Source of the DNA: Paracoccaceae bacterium
Lineage (GTDB): Bacteria > Pseudomonadota > Alphaproteobacteria > Rhodobacterales > Rhodobacteraceae
Direction of reading: 5' to 3'
Assembly: GCA_027069385.1 (NCBI GenBank)
Contig: JALXER010000096.1
Coordinates: 1 to 7,415, forward strand
Length of the DNA stretch: 7,415 bases
The position numbers and the translations under genes were made by a program. Each line of letters starts with the position of its first letter. The first letter of the stretch is position 1. Of the stretch, positions 1 to 4,696 are shown one piece after another. Below the pieces are notes generated by a model. That model saw nothing but the letters and a program-made list of their open reading frames with translations, was not told the DNA's origin and ran no database searches.

Positions 1-55
1 CCTTCGGGCGGGTCTTCAAAATTCGGGAGTATAAAATCATAACCGATTCTTCGCG

Positions 56-90
56 CTAAAGCGATCCCGTCTGAAAGACGGGGGGTTTAG
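56..90. repeat. Extended stem-loop
   Basis: A perfect 7-bp stem, CCCGTCT (66-72) with AGACGGG (76-82), closes a GAA triloop. Outside it CTAAA (56-60) pairs with TTTAG (86-90) across an asymmetric internal bulge. It could be a 3'-end hairpin for a gene entering from the left on the plus strand, since a possible stop codon lies at 57-59. There is no long T-run after it, so termination is only a guess. Confidence 0.4.
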
Positions 91-126
91 ACCAATGAGT
101 GGATACTAAATATCCCGGGGGTGAAT

Positions 127-155
127 GGCGCTTGCGCCAGAGGGGGCTGGCCCCC
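127..155. repeat. Two short GC-rich inverted repeats
   Basis: GGCGC/GCGCC (127-131 and 134-138, 2-nt centre) is followed by GGGGG/CCCCC (142-146 and 151-155, 4-nt loop). Read on the minus strand, downstream of coaD, the stretch ends in CACCCCCGGGATATTT (107-122). From memory, strings like this recur in intergenic DNA of Rhodobacteraceae, which would make it a dispersed element. The stems are seen; the family membership is recollection. Confidence 0.35.
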
Positions 156-170
156 TGCCGAGGCGAAGCC

Positions 171-239
171 GAGGCCCGGCCCAACGGGAGGAGGCGTATT
201 GCGTAAGCAATGCGCCTACGACGGGCGGGAGAGGCCCGG
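171..239. repeat. Palindromic intergenic repeat downstream of coaD
   Basis: A 10-bp stem GGCGTATTGC (193-202) / GCAATGCGCC (207-216), with one G-T wobble and a GTAA loop, sits between two copies of the 9-mer GAGGCCCGG (171-179 and 231-239). Within the flanks GCCC (179-182) can pair with GGGC (223-226), extending the cruciform. The block ends 1-2 bp before the coaD stop codon. The compact structure with short direct repeats at its edges resembles a REP/MITE-like dispersed element. Roseobacter genomes carry similar blocks as far as I remember, but copy number cannot be checked here. It may also protect or terminate the coaD transcript. Confidence 0.45.
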
Positions 240-240
240 T

Positions 241-735
241 TCAGGTTGATTGTTTACCTTTTAGGGCAGTTTCCACGGCGGGGGTGACGAATTTGGAGAT
301 ATCGCCACCAAGGCGGGCGATTTCCTTGACCAGCTTCGAGGCCACCGCCTGATGCTGGGCTTCGGCCATCAGGAACACCGTTTCAATCTGGTCATTCATC
401 GCCCGGTTCATGCCGACCATCTGGTATTCGTATTCGAAATCCGCCACGGCGCGCAGCCCGCGGATAATCACCTTGGCCCCGACTTCGTCAGCGCAATGGA
501 TCAGCAGGTTTTCAAACGAGTGCGCAATGATTTCCACACCGGTTTTAACGGCAATCCCTTTGCATTCGGACTCGATCATCGCCACGCGTTCCTCTAGCGA
601 GAATAGCGGCCCCTTGTCGCGATTGATCGCAACACCGATCACCAGCCGGTCGACCAGCGCGCAGGCGCGTTCGATAATATCCAGATGCCCAACCGTAACC
701 GGATCAAAGGTTCCGGGATAAAGCCCAATGCGCAT
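241..735 (-). CDS. coaD: Phosphopantetheine adenylyltransferase
   Basis: Cytoplasmic enzyme that transfers AMP from ATP to 4'-phosphopantetheine, giving dephospho-CoA and pyrophosphate, the penultimate step of coenzyme A synthesis. The 164-aa product is the usual size for bacterial CoaD and is a nucleotidyltransferase of the HxGH class. It shows YPGTFDPVT-VGH at residues 6-17 (the TxGH nucleotide-binding signature), the IRGLRAVADFEYE block at 91-103, and ASKLVKEIARLGGD at 132-145, equivalent to the ISSSLVKE segment of E. coli CoaD. I chose the ATG at 735 over an in-frame ATG at 747: GGAGG (741-745) is ideally spaced before 735 and overlaps the upstream ATG, and MRIGLYPGTF is the typical family N-terminus. 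It lies 59 bp after the CBS gene on the same strand, so cotranscription is possible but unproven. Confidence 0.96.
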   Translation of the reverse strand: MRIGLYPGTFDPVTVGHLDIIERACALVDRLVIGVAINRDKGPLFSLEERVAMIESECKGIAVKTGVEIIAHSFENLLIHCADEVGAKVIIRGLRAVADFEYEYQMVGMNRAMNDQIETVFLMAEAQHQAVASKLVKEIARLGGDISKFVTPAVETALKGKQST

Positions 736-740
736 GGCAA

Positions 741-745
741 CCTCC
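741..745 (-). promoter_or_regulatory. Ribosome binding site that fixes the coaD start
   Basis: GGAGG on the minus strand, 5 nt before the ATG at 735. It overlaps the alternative in-frame ATG at 747, which therefore has no binding site of its own in register. Confidence 0.8.
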
Positions 746-794
746 ATTTTGCTGCACTTGCGAACAGGACACTAAAATCCGGTCCGGGTCAATG

Positions 795-1232
795 CTAAAC
801 CTTGCCGTGCAGCATATCGGTCAGGGCGGCGTTTTCAGCCTCCATCGCGTCAATGCGTGCCTTGACCACGTCCCCGATCGACACAACGCCGATCAGCGCC
901 CCGTCTTCCATCACCGGCATATGGCGAAAATGACCATCGGTCATCTTGCCCATCAGCGAAATCACGCTATCACCGGGCGCGCAGGCAATAACCGAACTGG
1001 TCATCAATTCGCGCACACAATTTGACATGCAGCCTACCCCGTTCTTGCCGATTTCACGCACGATATCGCGTTCTGACAGAATTCCGTCCACCGATTTGCC
1101 GTTATCCGAAACCACCAGCGCCCCGATCCGTTTCTCGGACAGAATGGCGGCGGCGGCGCTAATCGTATCGCCGGACTTGATGGTCAGGACCTCCGATATT
1201 GCCTTGTTGTTGAGTATATTGCTTACAAGCAT
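795..1232 (-). CDS. Protein of two CBS domains
   Basis: A 145-aa protein made almost entirely of a tandem CBS (Bateman) pair: CBS1 about residues 9-65, ending in the typical GILSERDIVR (50-59), and CBS2 about 74-130, with HMPVMEDGALIGVVSIGDVV at 104-123. Such stand-alone pairs usually bind adenine nucleotides or related ligands and modulate a partner; no catalytic domain is attached and the partner is unknown. A short C-terminal helix-like tail (126-142) follows. Three cysteines (68, 72, 84) cluster in the linker. The start at 1232 is preferred over an in-frame ATG at 1271 because AGGAGA lies 6 nt before it and the CBS fold begins at once. A perfect minus-strand TTGACA (1287-1292) could be its -35 box, but no good -10 follows. 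It is divergent from mmsA (175-bp gap) and could share control with it. Confidence 0.88.
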   Translation of the reverse strand: MLVSNILNNKAISEVLTIKSGDTISAAAAILSEKRIGALVVSDNGKSVDGILSERDIVREIGKNGVGCMSNCVRELMTSSVIACAPGDSVISLMGKMTDGHFRHMPVMEDGALIGVVSIGDVVKARIDAMEAENAALTDMLHGKV

Positions 1233-1407
1233 GGTATTCTCCTGAATCTCCCCTGTCTTGGCAGAGTGCATCTTTGATCACATTTCTGTCAAGTTCCGCG
1301 CGCCGCTTTGGCGATAAAGAATTCTACCATCTGGTCATAAATAAGGCTTTCCCTAACCGTCTGTTCGGCGTTATGGTCCGCCCGAAGCCCAAAAACAGGA
1401 GAGCATT

Positions 1408-2907
1408 ATGCACGAGATCAAGCATTACATTGGTGGCGAACATGTGGCCGGTACGTCCGGTCGGTTTGCCGATGTATTCAACCCCGCAACCGGTGACGTG
1501 ATCGCCAAGGTGCCGCTGGCCAGCGCCGAGGAAATGGACAAGGCTGTCCAGATTGCCGCCGCGGCCCAGCCCGCATGGGCTGCCGTCAACCCGCAACGCC
1601 GGGCGCGCGTGATGATGAAAATGGTCGACTTGTTGCACCGCGATATGGACAAGCTGGCCGAAGCCCTGTCCAAAGAACACGGTAAAACCCTGCCCGACGC
1701 GGCGGGCGACGTGATCCGCGGCCTGGAAGTGGTGGAATACTGCATTGGCGCGCCGCAGCTGCTGAAAGGCGAATATACCGACGGTGCCGGCCCGGGCATT
1801 GACATGTATTCCATGAGACAGCCGCTGGGTGTTTGTGGCGGCGTAACGCCGTTCAACTTTCCGGCCATGATCCCGATGTGGATGTTTTCGCCTGCCATTG
1901 CAGCAGGCAATGCCTTTATCCTGAAACCGTCCGAGCGCAACCCGACCGTGCCGATCATGCTGGCCGAATTGTTCGAAGAGGCAGGCCTGCCCAAAGGCAT
2001 TCTGCAAGTGGTCAATGGCGATAAAGAGGCCGTGGACGCGATCATCGAACATCCGGTAATCCAGTCGATCGGCTTTGTCGGCTCGACCCCGATTGCCCAG
2101 TATATCTATGGCAACGGCTGCGCGGCGGGCAAACGGGTGCAGGCTTTTGGCGGCGCGAAAAACCACGCCATCATCATGCCCGACGCCGATATGGATCAGG
2201 TCGTTGACGCGCTGATCGGTGCCGGTTACGGCGCGGCAGGTGAGCGTTGCATGGCAATTTCGGTTGCGGTGCCCGTGGGCGAAGAAACCGCAGACCGGTT
2301 GATTGCCGCGCTGACGCCGCGTGTTGAAAGCCTGAAAATCGGGCCTTACACCTCTGAAAACGACGTGGATTTCGGACCGGTCATTACCCCCGAGGCCAAG
2401 CGCAAAATTCTGGGCCTGGTGGATTCAGGTGTCGAGCAAGGCGCGAATCTTGTGGTCGATGGCCGCAATTTCAGCCTGCAAGGCTATGAGAACGGCAATT
2501 TCGTCGGGGCCTGCCTGTTTGACAATGTCACAACCGATATGGACATCTACAAGACCGAGATCTTCGGGCCGGTGCTTTCTACCGTGCGGGCCAAAACCTA
2601 TGAAGAGGCGGTCGGTCTGGCAATGGACCACGAATACGGCAACGGCACCGCGATCTTTACCCGCGACGGTGATACCGCCCGCGATTTCGCCAGCCGGATC
2701 AATGTCGGCATGGTCGGTGTGAACGTGCCCATCCCCGTACCGTTGGCCTATCACACCTTCGGCGGCTGGAAAAAATCCGCCTTTGGCGATCTGAACCAGC
2801 ACGGACCGGATGCGTTCAAATTCTATACCCGCACCAAAACCGTGACCTCGCGCTGGCCGACAGGCTTGAAGGAAGGCGCCAACTTTAGCATTCCGACAAT
2901 GGAGTGA
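1408..2907 (+). CDS. mmsA: CoA-acylating methylmalonate-semialdehyde dehydrogenase
   Basis: Converts methylmalonate semialdehyde, NAD+ and CoA to propionyl-CoA (or malonate semialdehyde to acetyl-CoA), the last step of distal valine degradation. The 499-aa length fits the family. It has the aldehyde dehydrogenase fold: TPFNFP at 147-152 with the oxyanion Asn150, KPSE at 173-176 for NAD binding, GGAKNH at 248-253, catalytic Cys281 in GERCMA (278-283), and EIFGPVLS at 384-391. Where hydrolytic aldehyde dehydrogenases carry the general-base Glu (ELGG), this protein reads AFGGAKN, as expected of the CoA-acylating class, in which CoA rather than water deacylates the enzyme. AGGAGAG at 1397-1403 precedes the ATG at 1408. 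Its pathway partners resume at 4697, so the cluster is split; mmsA has its own terminator and is probably transcribed alone. No promoter is convincing in 1233-1407. Confidence 0.96.
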   Translation: MHEIKHYIGGEHVAGTSGRFADVFNPATGDVIAKVPLASAEEMDKAVQIAAAAQPAWAAVNPQRRARVMMKMVDLLHRDMDKLAEALSKEHGKTLPDAAGDVIRGLEVVEYCIGAPQLLKGEYTDGAGPGIDMYSMRQPLGVCGGVTPFNFPAMIPMWMFSPAIAAGNAFILKPSERNPTVPIMLAELFEEAGLPKGILQVVNGDKEAVDAIIEHPVIQSIGFVGSTPIAQYIYGNGCAAGKRVQAFGGAKNHAIIMPDADMDQVVDALIGAGYGAAGERCMAISVAVPVGEETADRLIAALTPRVESLKIGPYTSENDVDFGPVITPEAKRKILGLVDSGVEQGANLVVDGRNFSLQGYENGNFVGACLFDNVTTDMDIYKTEIFGPVLSTVRAKTYEEAVGLAMDHEYGNGTAIFTRDGDTARDFASRINVGMVGVNVPIPVPLAYHTFGGWKKSAFGDLNQHGPDAFKFYTRTKTVTSRWPTGLKEGANFSIPTME

Positions 2908-2913
2908 CGAGAA

Positions 2914-2974
2914 TGGTGGGTGCAAGCACCCACCCTACGAAGTTCCGGTGTAGGGTGGGTGCTTGCACCCACCA
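2914..2974. repeat. Perfect 25-bp inverted repeat with self-palindromic arms
   Basis: The arm at 2914-2938 is the exact reverse complement of 2950-2974, separated by 11 bp. Each arm is itself a palindrome: GGTGGGTGC, two bases, GCACCCACC (2915-2934 and 2954-2973). The DNA can therefore form either one 25-bp hairpin or two smaller ones. It begins 7 bp after the mmsA stop codon and abuts the terminator. From memory, GGTGGGTGC-type repeats are scattered in intergenic DNA of many Rhodobacteraceae, so this is probably a REP-like element. Confidence 0.85.
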
Positions 2975-3005
2975 AAACGCCCCGCCTTGTACGGGGCGTT
3001 TTTTT
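2974..3005 (+). terminator. Rho-independent terminator of mmsA
   Basis: ACGCCCCG (2977-2984) pairs with CGGGGCGT (2992-2999) around a 7-nt loop, followed by a run of seven T (2999-3005). A-T pairs at the base (2974-2976 with 3000-3002) extend the stem. It is a classic intrinsic terminator 70 bp after mmsA and separates that gene from the Crp/Fnr gene. Confidence 0.9.
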
Positions 3006-3047
3006 GTGGTTACCTATTGTTAACTGGCCCAAGCAAGGAAAACCGAC

Positions 3048-3701
3048 GTGTTTGAGATTCCAGACTTAAAAGGCTTAGAAACGCTCGACGAGAACGCACT
3101 CAAGCTCATTAAATCCGAGGCCTACCCCGCATTCCATAAAAAGAATGAAACAATTTTCGATATCGGCACACCGTGCACCAGTTTTCTATGGGTCGTTGAA
3201 GGCTCTCTTCGTGTTCGGCTCATGAACGAAAGTGGCATTGAAATGACTTTGTACCGCGTCACACCCGGGCAAACCTGTATTCTTACAACGTCTTGCCTGC
3301 TTTCCGATCAAGCCTACAATGCCGAAGCTATCGCAGAGACGGACCTGCATTCTATTGCCATCCCCCAAAATCTATTTAAGACGCTTATTGCCACTTCAAC
3401 CGGATTTCAGAAGCTTGTATTTGAAAACTACTCAAACCGTATATCTGGCTTTATTCAAGAAATAGCCAATGTTGCCTATGGCACGCTCGAACAACGCGTG
3501 GCAGGATTTTTGTTCAACAATGTGCTGGATGGGGAGGTCGAGGTGACTCACCAGAACATCGCTGCCGAGTTGGGAACATCTCGTGAGGTCATCAGCCGCA
3601 TACTTAAGAAACTTGAGGATCGAAGGCTGGTTACAAAAAGCCATTCTCGAATTAAAGTGCTTAATCCCGAGCTTTTGCAACGCCTCAGCACAAACGCATA
3701 G
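3048..3701 (+). CDS. Crp/Fnr-family transcriptional regulator
   Basis: A 217-aa DNA-binding protein: N-terminal cyclic-nucleotide-binding-type beta-barrel (about 25-115), long dimerisation helix (about 118-148), and C-terminal winged helix (about 150-210). The recognition helix reads TSREVISRILKKLED (177-191). Arg179, Glu180, Arg184 and Lys187 match the CRP residues that read TGTGA, while Ser183 is FNR-like. It lacks the N-terminal cysteine cluster of oxygen-sensing FNR and I see no clear cAMP-binding phosphate cassette. Three cysteines (43, 77, 83) lie in the sensor half, two of them in a CxxxxxC arrangement (77-83), so thiol, metal or NO sensing is conceivable but unproven. The GTG start at 3048 has AAGGAA at 3035-3040. 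GC is near 47% in hand-counted stretches, well below the valine genes. It converges on the globin gene, whose upstream region carries a matching operator. The signal sensed is unknown. Confidence 0.92.
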   Translation: MFEIPDLKGLETLDENALKLIKSEAYPAFHKKNETIFDIGTPCTSFLWVVEGSLRVRLMNESGIEMTLYRVTPGQTCILTTSCLLSDQAYNAEAIAETDLHSIAIPQNLFKTLIATSTGFQKLVFENYSNRISGFIQEIANVAYGTLEQRVAGFLFNNVLDGEVEVTHQNIAAELGTSREVISRILKKLEDRRLVTKSHSRIKVLNPELLQRLSTNA

Positions 3702-3729
3702 GCCACCGCACTCAACGAAGTGCGGTGGC
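3702..3729 (+). terminator. Hairpin between convergent genes
   Basis: GCCACCGCACT (3702-3712) pairs perfectly with AGTGCGGTGGC (3719-3729) over a 6-nt loop, starting at the base after the regulator's stop codon and ending 6 bp before the globin stop. On the plus strand TTCTGTTT follows, a weak T-tract. On the minus strand there is no T-run. It probably terminates the regulator mRNA and may insulate both convergent genes. Confidence 0.7.
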
Positions 3730-3735
3730 TTCTGT

Positions 3736-4185
3736 TTAGTTATCTACAACTTGGTCACGAAGGCTGCCGATAAACCCGATCACATCTGCTTGTTCGGCCT
3801 CGGGCACGGAAAACGCGGCAAGGGTTTCTTTGAGAAGCACAACGGAAACATCCCAATCAGATGCCGTTATCCCCATCCCCGTGTGGGTAACGGGCATGTC
3901 ACGGCCATTATAAATGCAGGGTCCGCCTGCCGCCGCGCAGATAAAATCAACCGTAAGCTGCCTTGCGATTTCTTTCCGATCATCGGCAAGGTTTTCAAAA
4001 AACCGCCCCAGCTGCTCATCAGAAGCCATGCGGCCAAAGAAGTCGTCGACCACAGCTGCAATCGCGTCATACCCACCGAGGCGGGTATACAGCGCTTCTT
4101 GGCTATGAGATACCGTTGCGGTTCCCACAATAGATGCTGGTGACAGAGCCGTTGCTACCATGAGTGCTTTTAGTGCTTTTTTCAT
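3736..4185 (-). CDS. Group I truncated haemoglobin with predicted signal peptide
   Basis: A 149-aa haem protein. Residues 1-28 look like a Sec signal: basic start (MKKALK), hydrophobic core 8-25, possible cleavage near SHS-QE, so the mature globin is probably periplasmic or lipid-free secreted. The globin core starts at LYTRLGGYDAI (32-42) and is about 118 aa, normal for this class. His101 in MPVTHTGMGI is the proximal haem ligand (F8), and GGP (87-89) and GRDM (94-97) are family hallmarks. Aligned without gaps by eye to M. tuberculosis trHbN from memory, Tyr B10 becomes Phe50 and Gln E11 becomes Thr78, so the usual oxygen-stabilising pair is missing. Cys83 and Cys90 could be a disulfide. The ATG at 4185 is chosen over an in-frame ATG at 4356 because AGAGGAA (4192-4198) precedes it and the signal peptide starts there. 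Substrate (O2, NO, other) and electron partner are unknown. Confidence 0.88.
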   Translation of the reverse strand: MKKALKALMVATALSPASIVGTATVSHSQEALYTRLGGYDAIAAVVDDFFGRMASDEQLGRFFENLADDRKEIARQLTVDFICAAAGGPCIYNGRDMPVTHTGMGITASDWDVSVVLLKETLAAFSVPEAEQADVIGFIGSLRDQVVDN

Positions 4186-4230
4186 TTTCAGTTCCTCTGA
4201 CTTTGCCAGTCGGGTGTTCAATCCCATTGG

Positions 4231-4253
4231 CGTGTGCATATGTCTTACACACG
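4231..4253. promoter_or_regulatory. Inverted repeat in the globin promoter region
   Basis: CGTGTG (4231-4236) and CACACG (4248-4253) form a 6-bp inverted repeat with an 11-bp spacer, 46-68 bp upstream of the globin start. It falls where the core promoter would be if the Crp-type site at 4269-4284 acted from about -41. A weak minus-strand -10-like stretch (TAAGACATAT, 4247-4238) lies inside it. It could be a second operator or chance. Confidence 0.3.
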
Positions 4254-4268
4254 TTTTCGCGCCATTAA

Positions 4269-4284
4269 TGTGAGGATAGTCACA
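4269..4284. promoter_or_regulatory. Perfect Crp-type operator TGTGA-N6-TCACA
   Basis: TGTGA (4269-4273), GGATAG, TCACA (4280-4284): both half-sites match the CRP consensus exactly with the correct 6-bp spacer. Its centre is about 92 bp upstream of the globin start and 184 bp upstream of the GTG of the divergent small membrane gene. It probably controls the globin gene and possibly the divergent operon. The neighbouring Crp/Fnr protein has mainly CRP-type base-contacting residues and is the nearest candidate to bind it; a global Crp homologue elsewhere is the alternative. Confidence 0.7.
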
Positions 4285-4324
4285 AGAATTGGAGAATCTG
4301 TTTTGGCACCGGTCACCTAGACCG

Positions 4325-4367
4325 CTGCGGCAATTAAACCGGTTTGATAAGGGCATTCCGGCCGCAG
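4325..4367. repeat. Nested palindromes in the globin / small-gene intergenic region
   Basis: CTGCGGC (4325-4331) and GCCGCAG (4361-4367) are perfect inverted 7-mers 29 bp apart. Inside lies AAACCGGTTT (4336-4345), a perfect 10-bp palindrome. This may be a regulator-binding site or a structured leader; nothing identifies the binder. Confidence 0.35.
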
Positions 4368-4395
4368 AAATTCACCAGCCCCCTTATCTTGCCTC

Positions 4396-4424
4396 TTTCC
4401 AAGGGCACCAGAATTTTCTATGCT
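4396..4424 (+). promoter_or_regulatory. Candidate sigma-70-type promoter of the acyl-CoA dehydrogenase operon
   Basis: TTTCCA (4396-4401), a 17-bp spacer, then TATGCT (4419-4424). Each hexamer matches the consensus at 4 of 6 positions with ideal spacing. Transcription would start near 4431, giving a leader of about 30 nt to the GTG at 4461. The call rests only on matches and position. Confidence 0.35.
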
Positions 4425-4448
4425 GAACTGAACAACCATTCATTTTAC

Positions 4449-4455
4449 GGCGGAG
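4449..4455 (+). promoter_or_regulatory. Ribosome binding site for the GTG-started small gene
   Basis: GGCGGAG, 5 nt before GTG at 4461. It decides for this start over an in-frame ATG at 4344, which would add 39 residues of non-membrane, low-complexity-looking sequence and has no comparable site. Confidence 0.6.
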
Positions 4456-4460
4456 CCCCT

Positions 4461-4691
4461 GTGAAAGCGATCATCATCATTGCCTCTATCGCTGCGTTCA
4501 TCGCCCTGAACAGCAAGTTCCTGCGCGACGACCCCGAGTATCGCAAGCAGAACAAAGAACAAAAGCTGTTCTCCGATCCTCTGGGCATTCGGCGCTTTCG
4601 TCAGCAGCCCGTCAAGATGACCATTCTGACACTGGTGCTGATCGGCCCGCTGGTTGTCTACTATCTGGTTCAAACCCTAACCATAGGATAG
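4461..4691 (+). CDS. Small membrane protein of unknown function
   Basis: I do not recognise this 76-aa protein. It has two hydrophobic segments, residues about 3-16 (AIIIIASIAAFIAL) and 53-73 (MTILTLVLIGPLVVYYLVQTL), joined by a strongly charged loop of about 35 residues (KFLRDDPEYRKQNKEQK... then RRFRQQP). The first segment is short for a full span and could be a membrane anchor or uncleaved signal. A GTG start is preferred because of the GGCGGAG site before it. The stop codon lies only 5 nt before the ATG of the acyl-CoA dehydrogenase, and the dehydrogenase ribosome binding site (AGGA, 4685-4688) is inside this gene, so the two are likely translated together. It appears to be the first gene of the operon. 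Any role in valine metabolism is unsupported beyond position. Confidence 0.7.
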   Translation: MKAIIIIASIAAFIALNSKFLRDDPEYRKQNKEQKLFSDPLGIRRFRQQPVKMTILTLVLIGPLVVYYLVQTLTIG

Positions 4692-4696
4692 CCCCC

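Larger units (their letters stand above)
1..240. other. Hairpin-rich region left of coaD, no confident gene
   Basis: I see no convincing complete gene here. At the far left a plus-strand frame runs open from position 3 to a TAA at 57-59 (18 codons, reading like FGRVFKIREYK...), which could be the tail of a gene entering from the left. Alternatively a minus-strand ATG at 40-38 stays open to the window edge. Neither can be judged from so little sequence. The rest is dense in inverted repeats, listed separately: a hairpin at 66-82, short GC stems at 127-138 and 142-155, and a long palindrome at 193-216. Because coaD ends at 241 on the minus strand, all of this lies directly downstream of it and probably shapes its mRNA 3' end, though no clear U-run terminator is visible. 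Confidence 0.5.

Noticed and set aside
56..90. Riboswitch candidate in the leftmost hairpin
   Set aside because: I compared it mentally with alphaproteobacterial SAM-type motifs and found no matching conserved core; also no gene follows it on the plus strand.
787..792. TTGACC (minus strand) as a -35 box for coaD
   Set aside because: The expected -10 position reads TCCTGT, a poor match, so an independent coaD promoter in the 59-bp gap is not supported.
1267..1282. Possible Crp-type site upstream of the CBS gene (TGCAT-N6-TCACA)
   Set aside because: Only the right half matches; the left half has 2 of 5 bases. It is not comparable with the site at 4269-4284.
1324..2166. Long open frame on the minus strand opposite mmsA (280 codons)
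   Set aside because: It lies inside a certain gene, shows no recognisable domain, is rich in His, Arg and Gly as GC-rich antisense frames are, and has no supporting start context.
4186..4356. Longer version of the globin beginning at an ATG at 4356
   Set aside because: The extra 57 residues would put the signal peptide in the interior, would cover the operator and repeats, and lack a good ribosome binding site.
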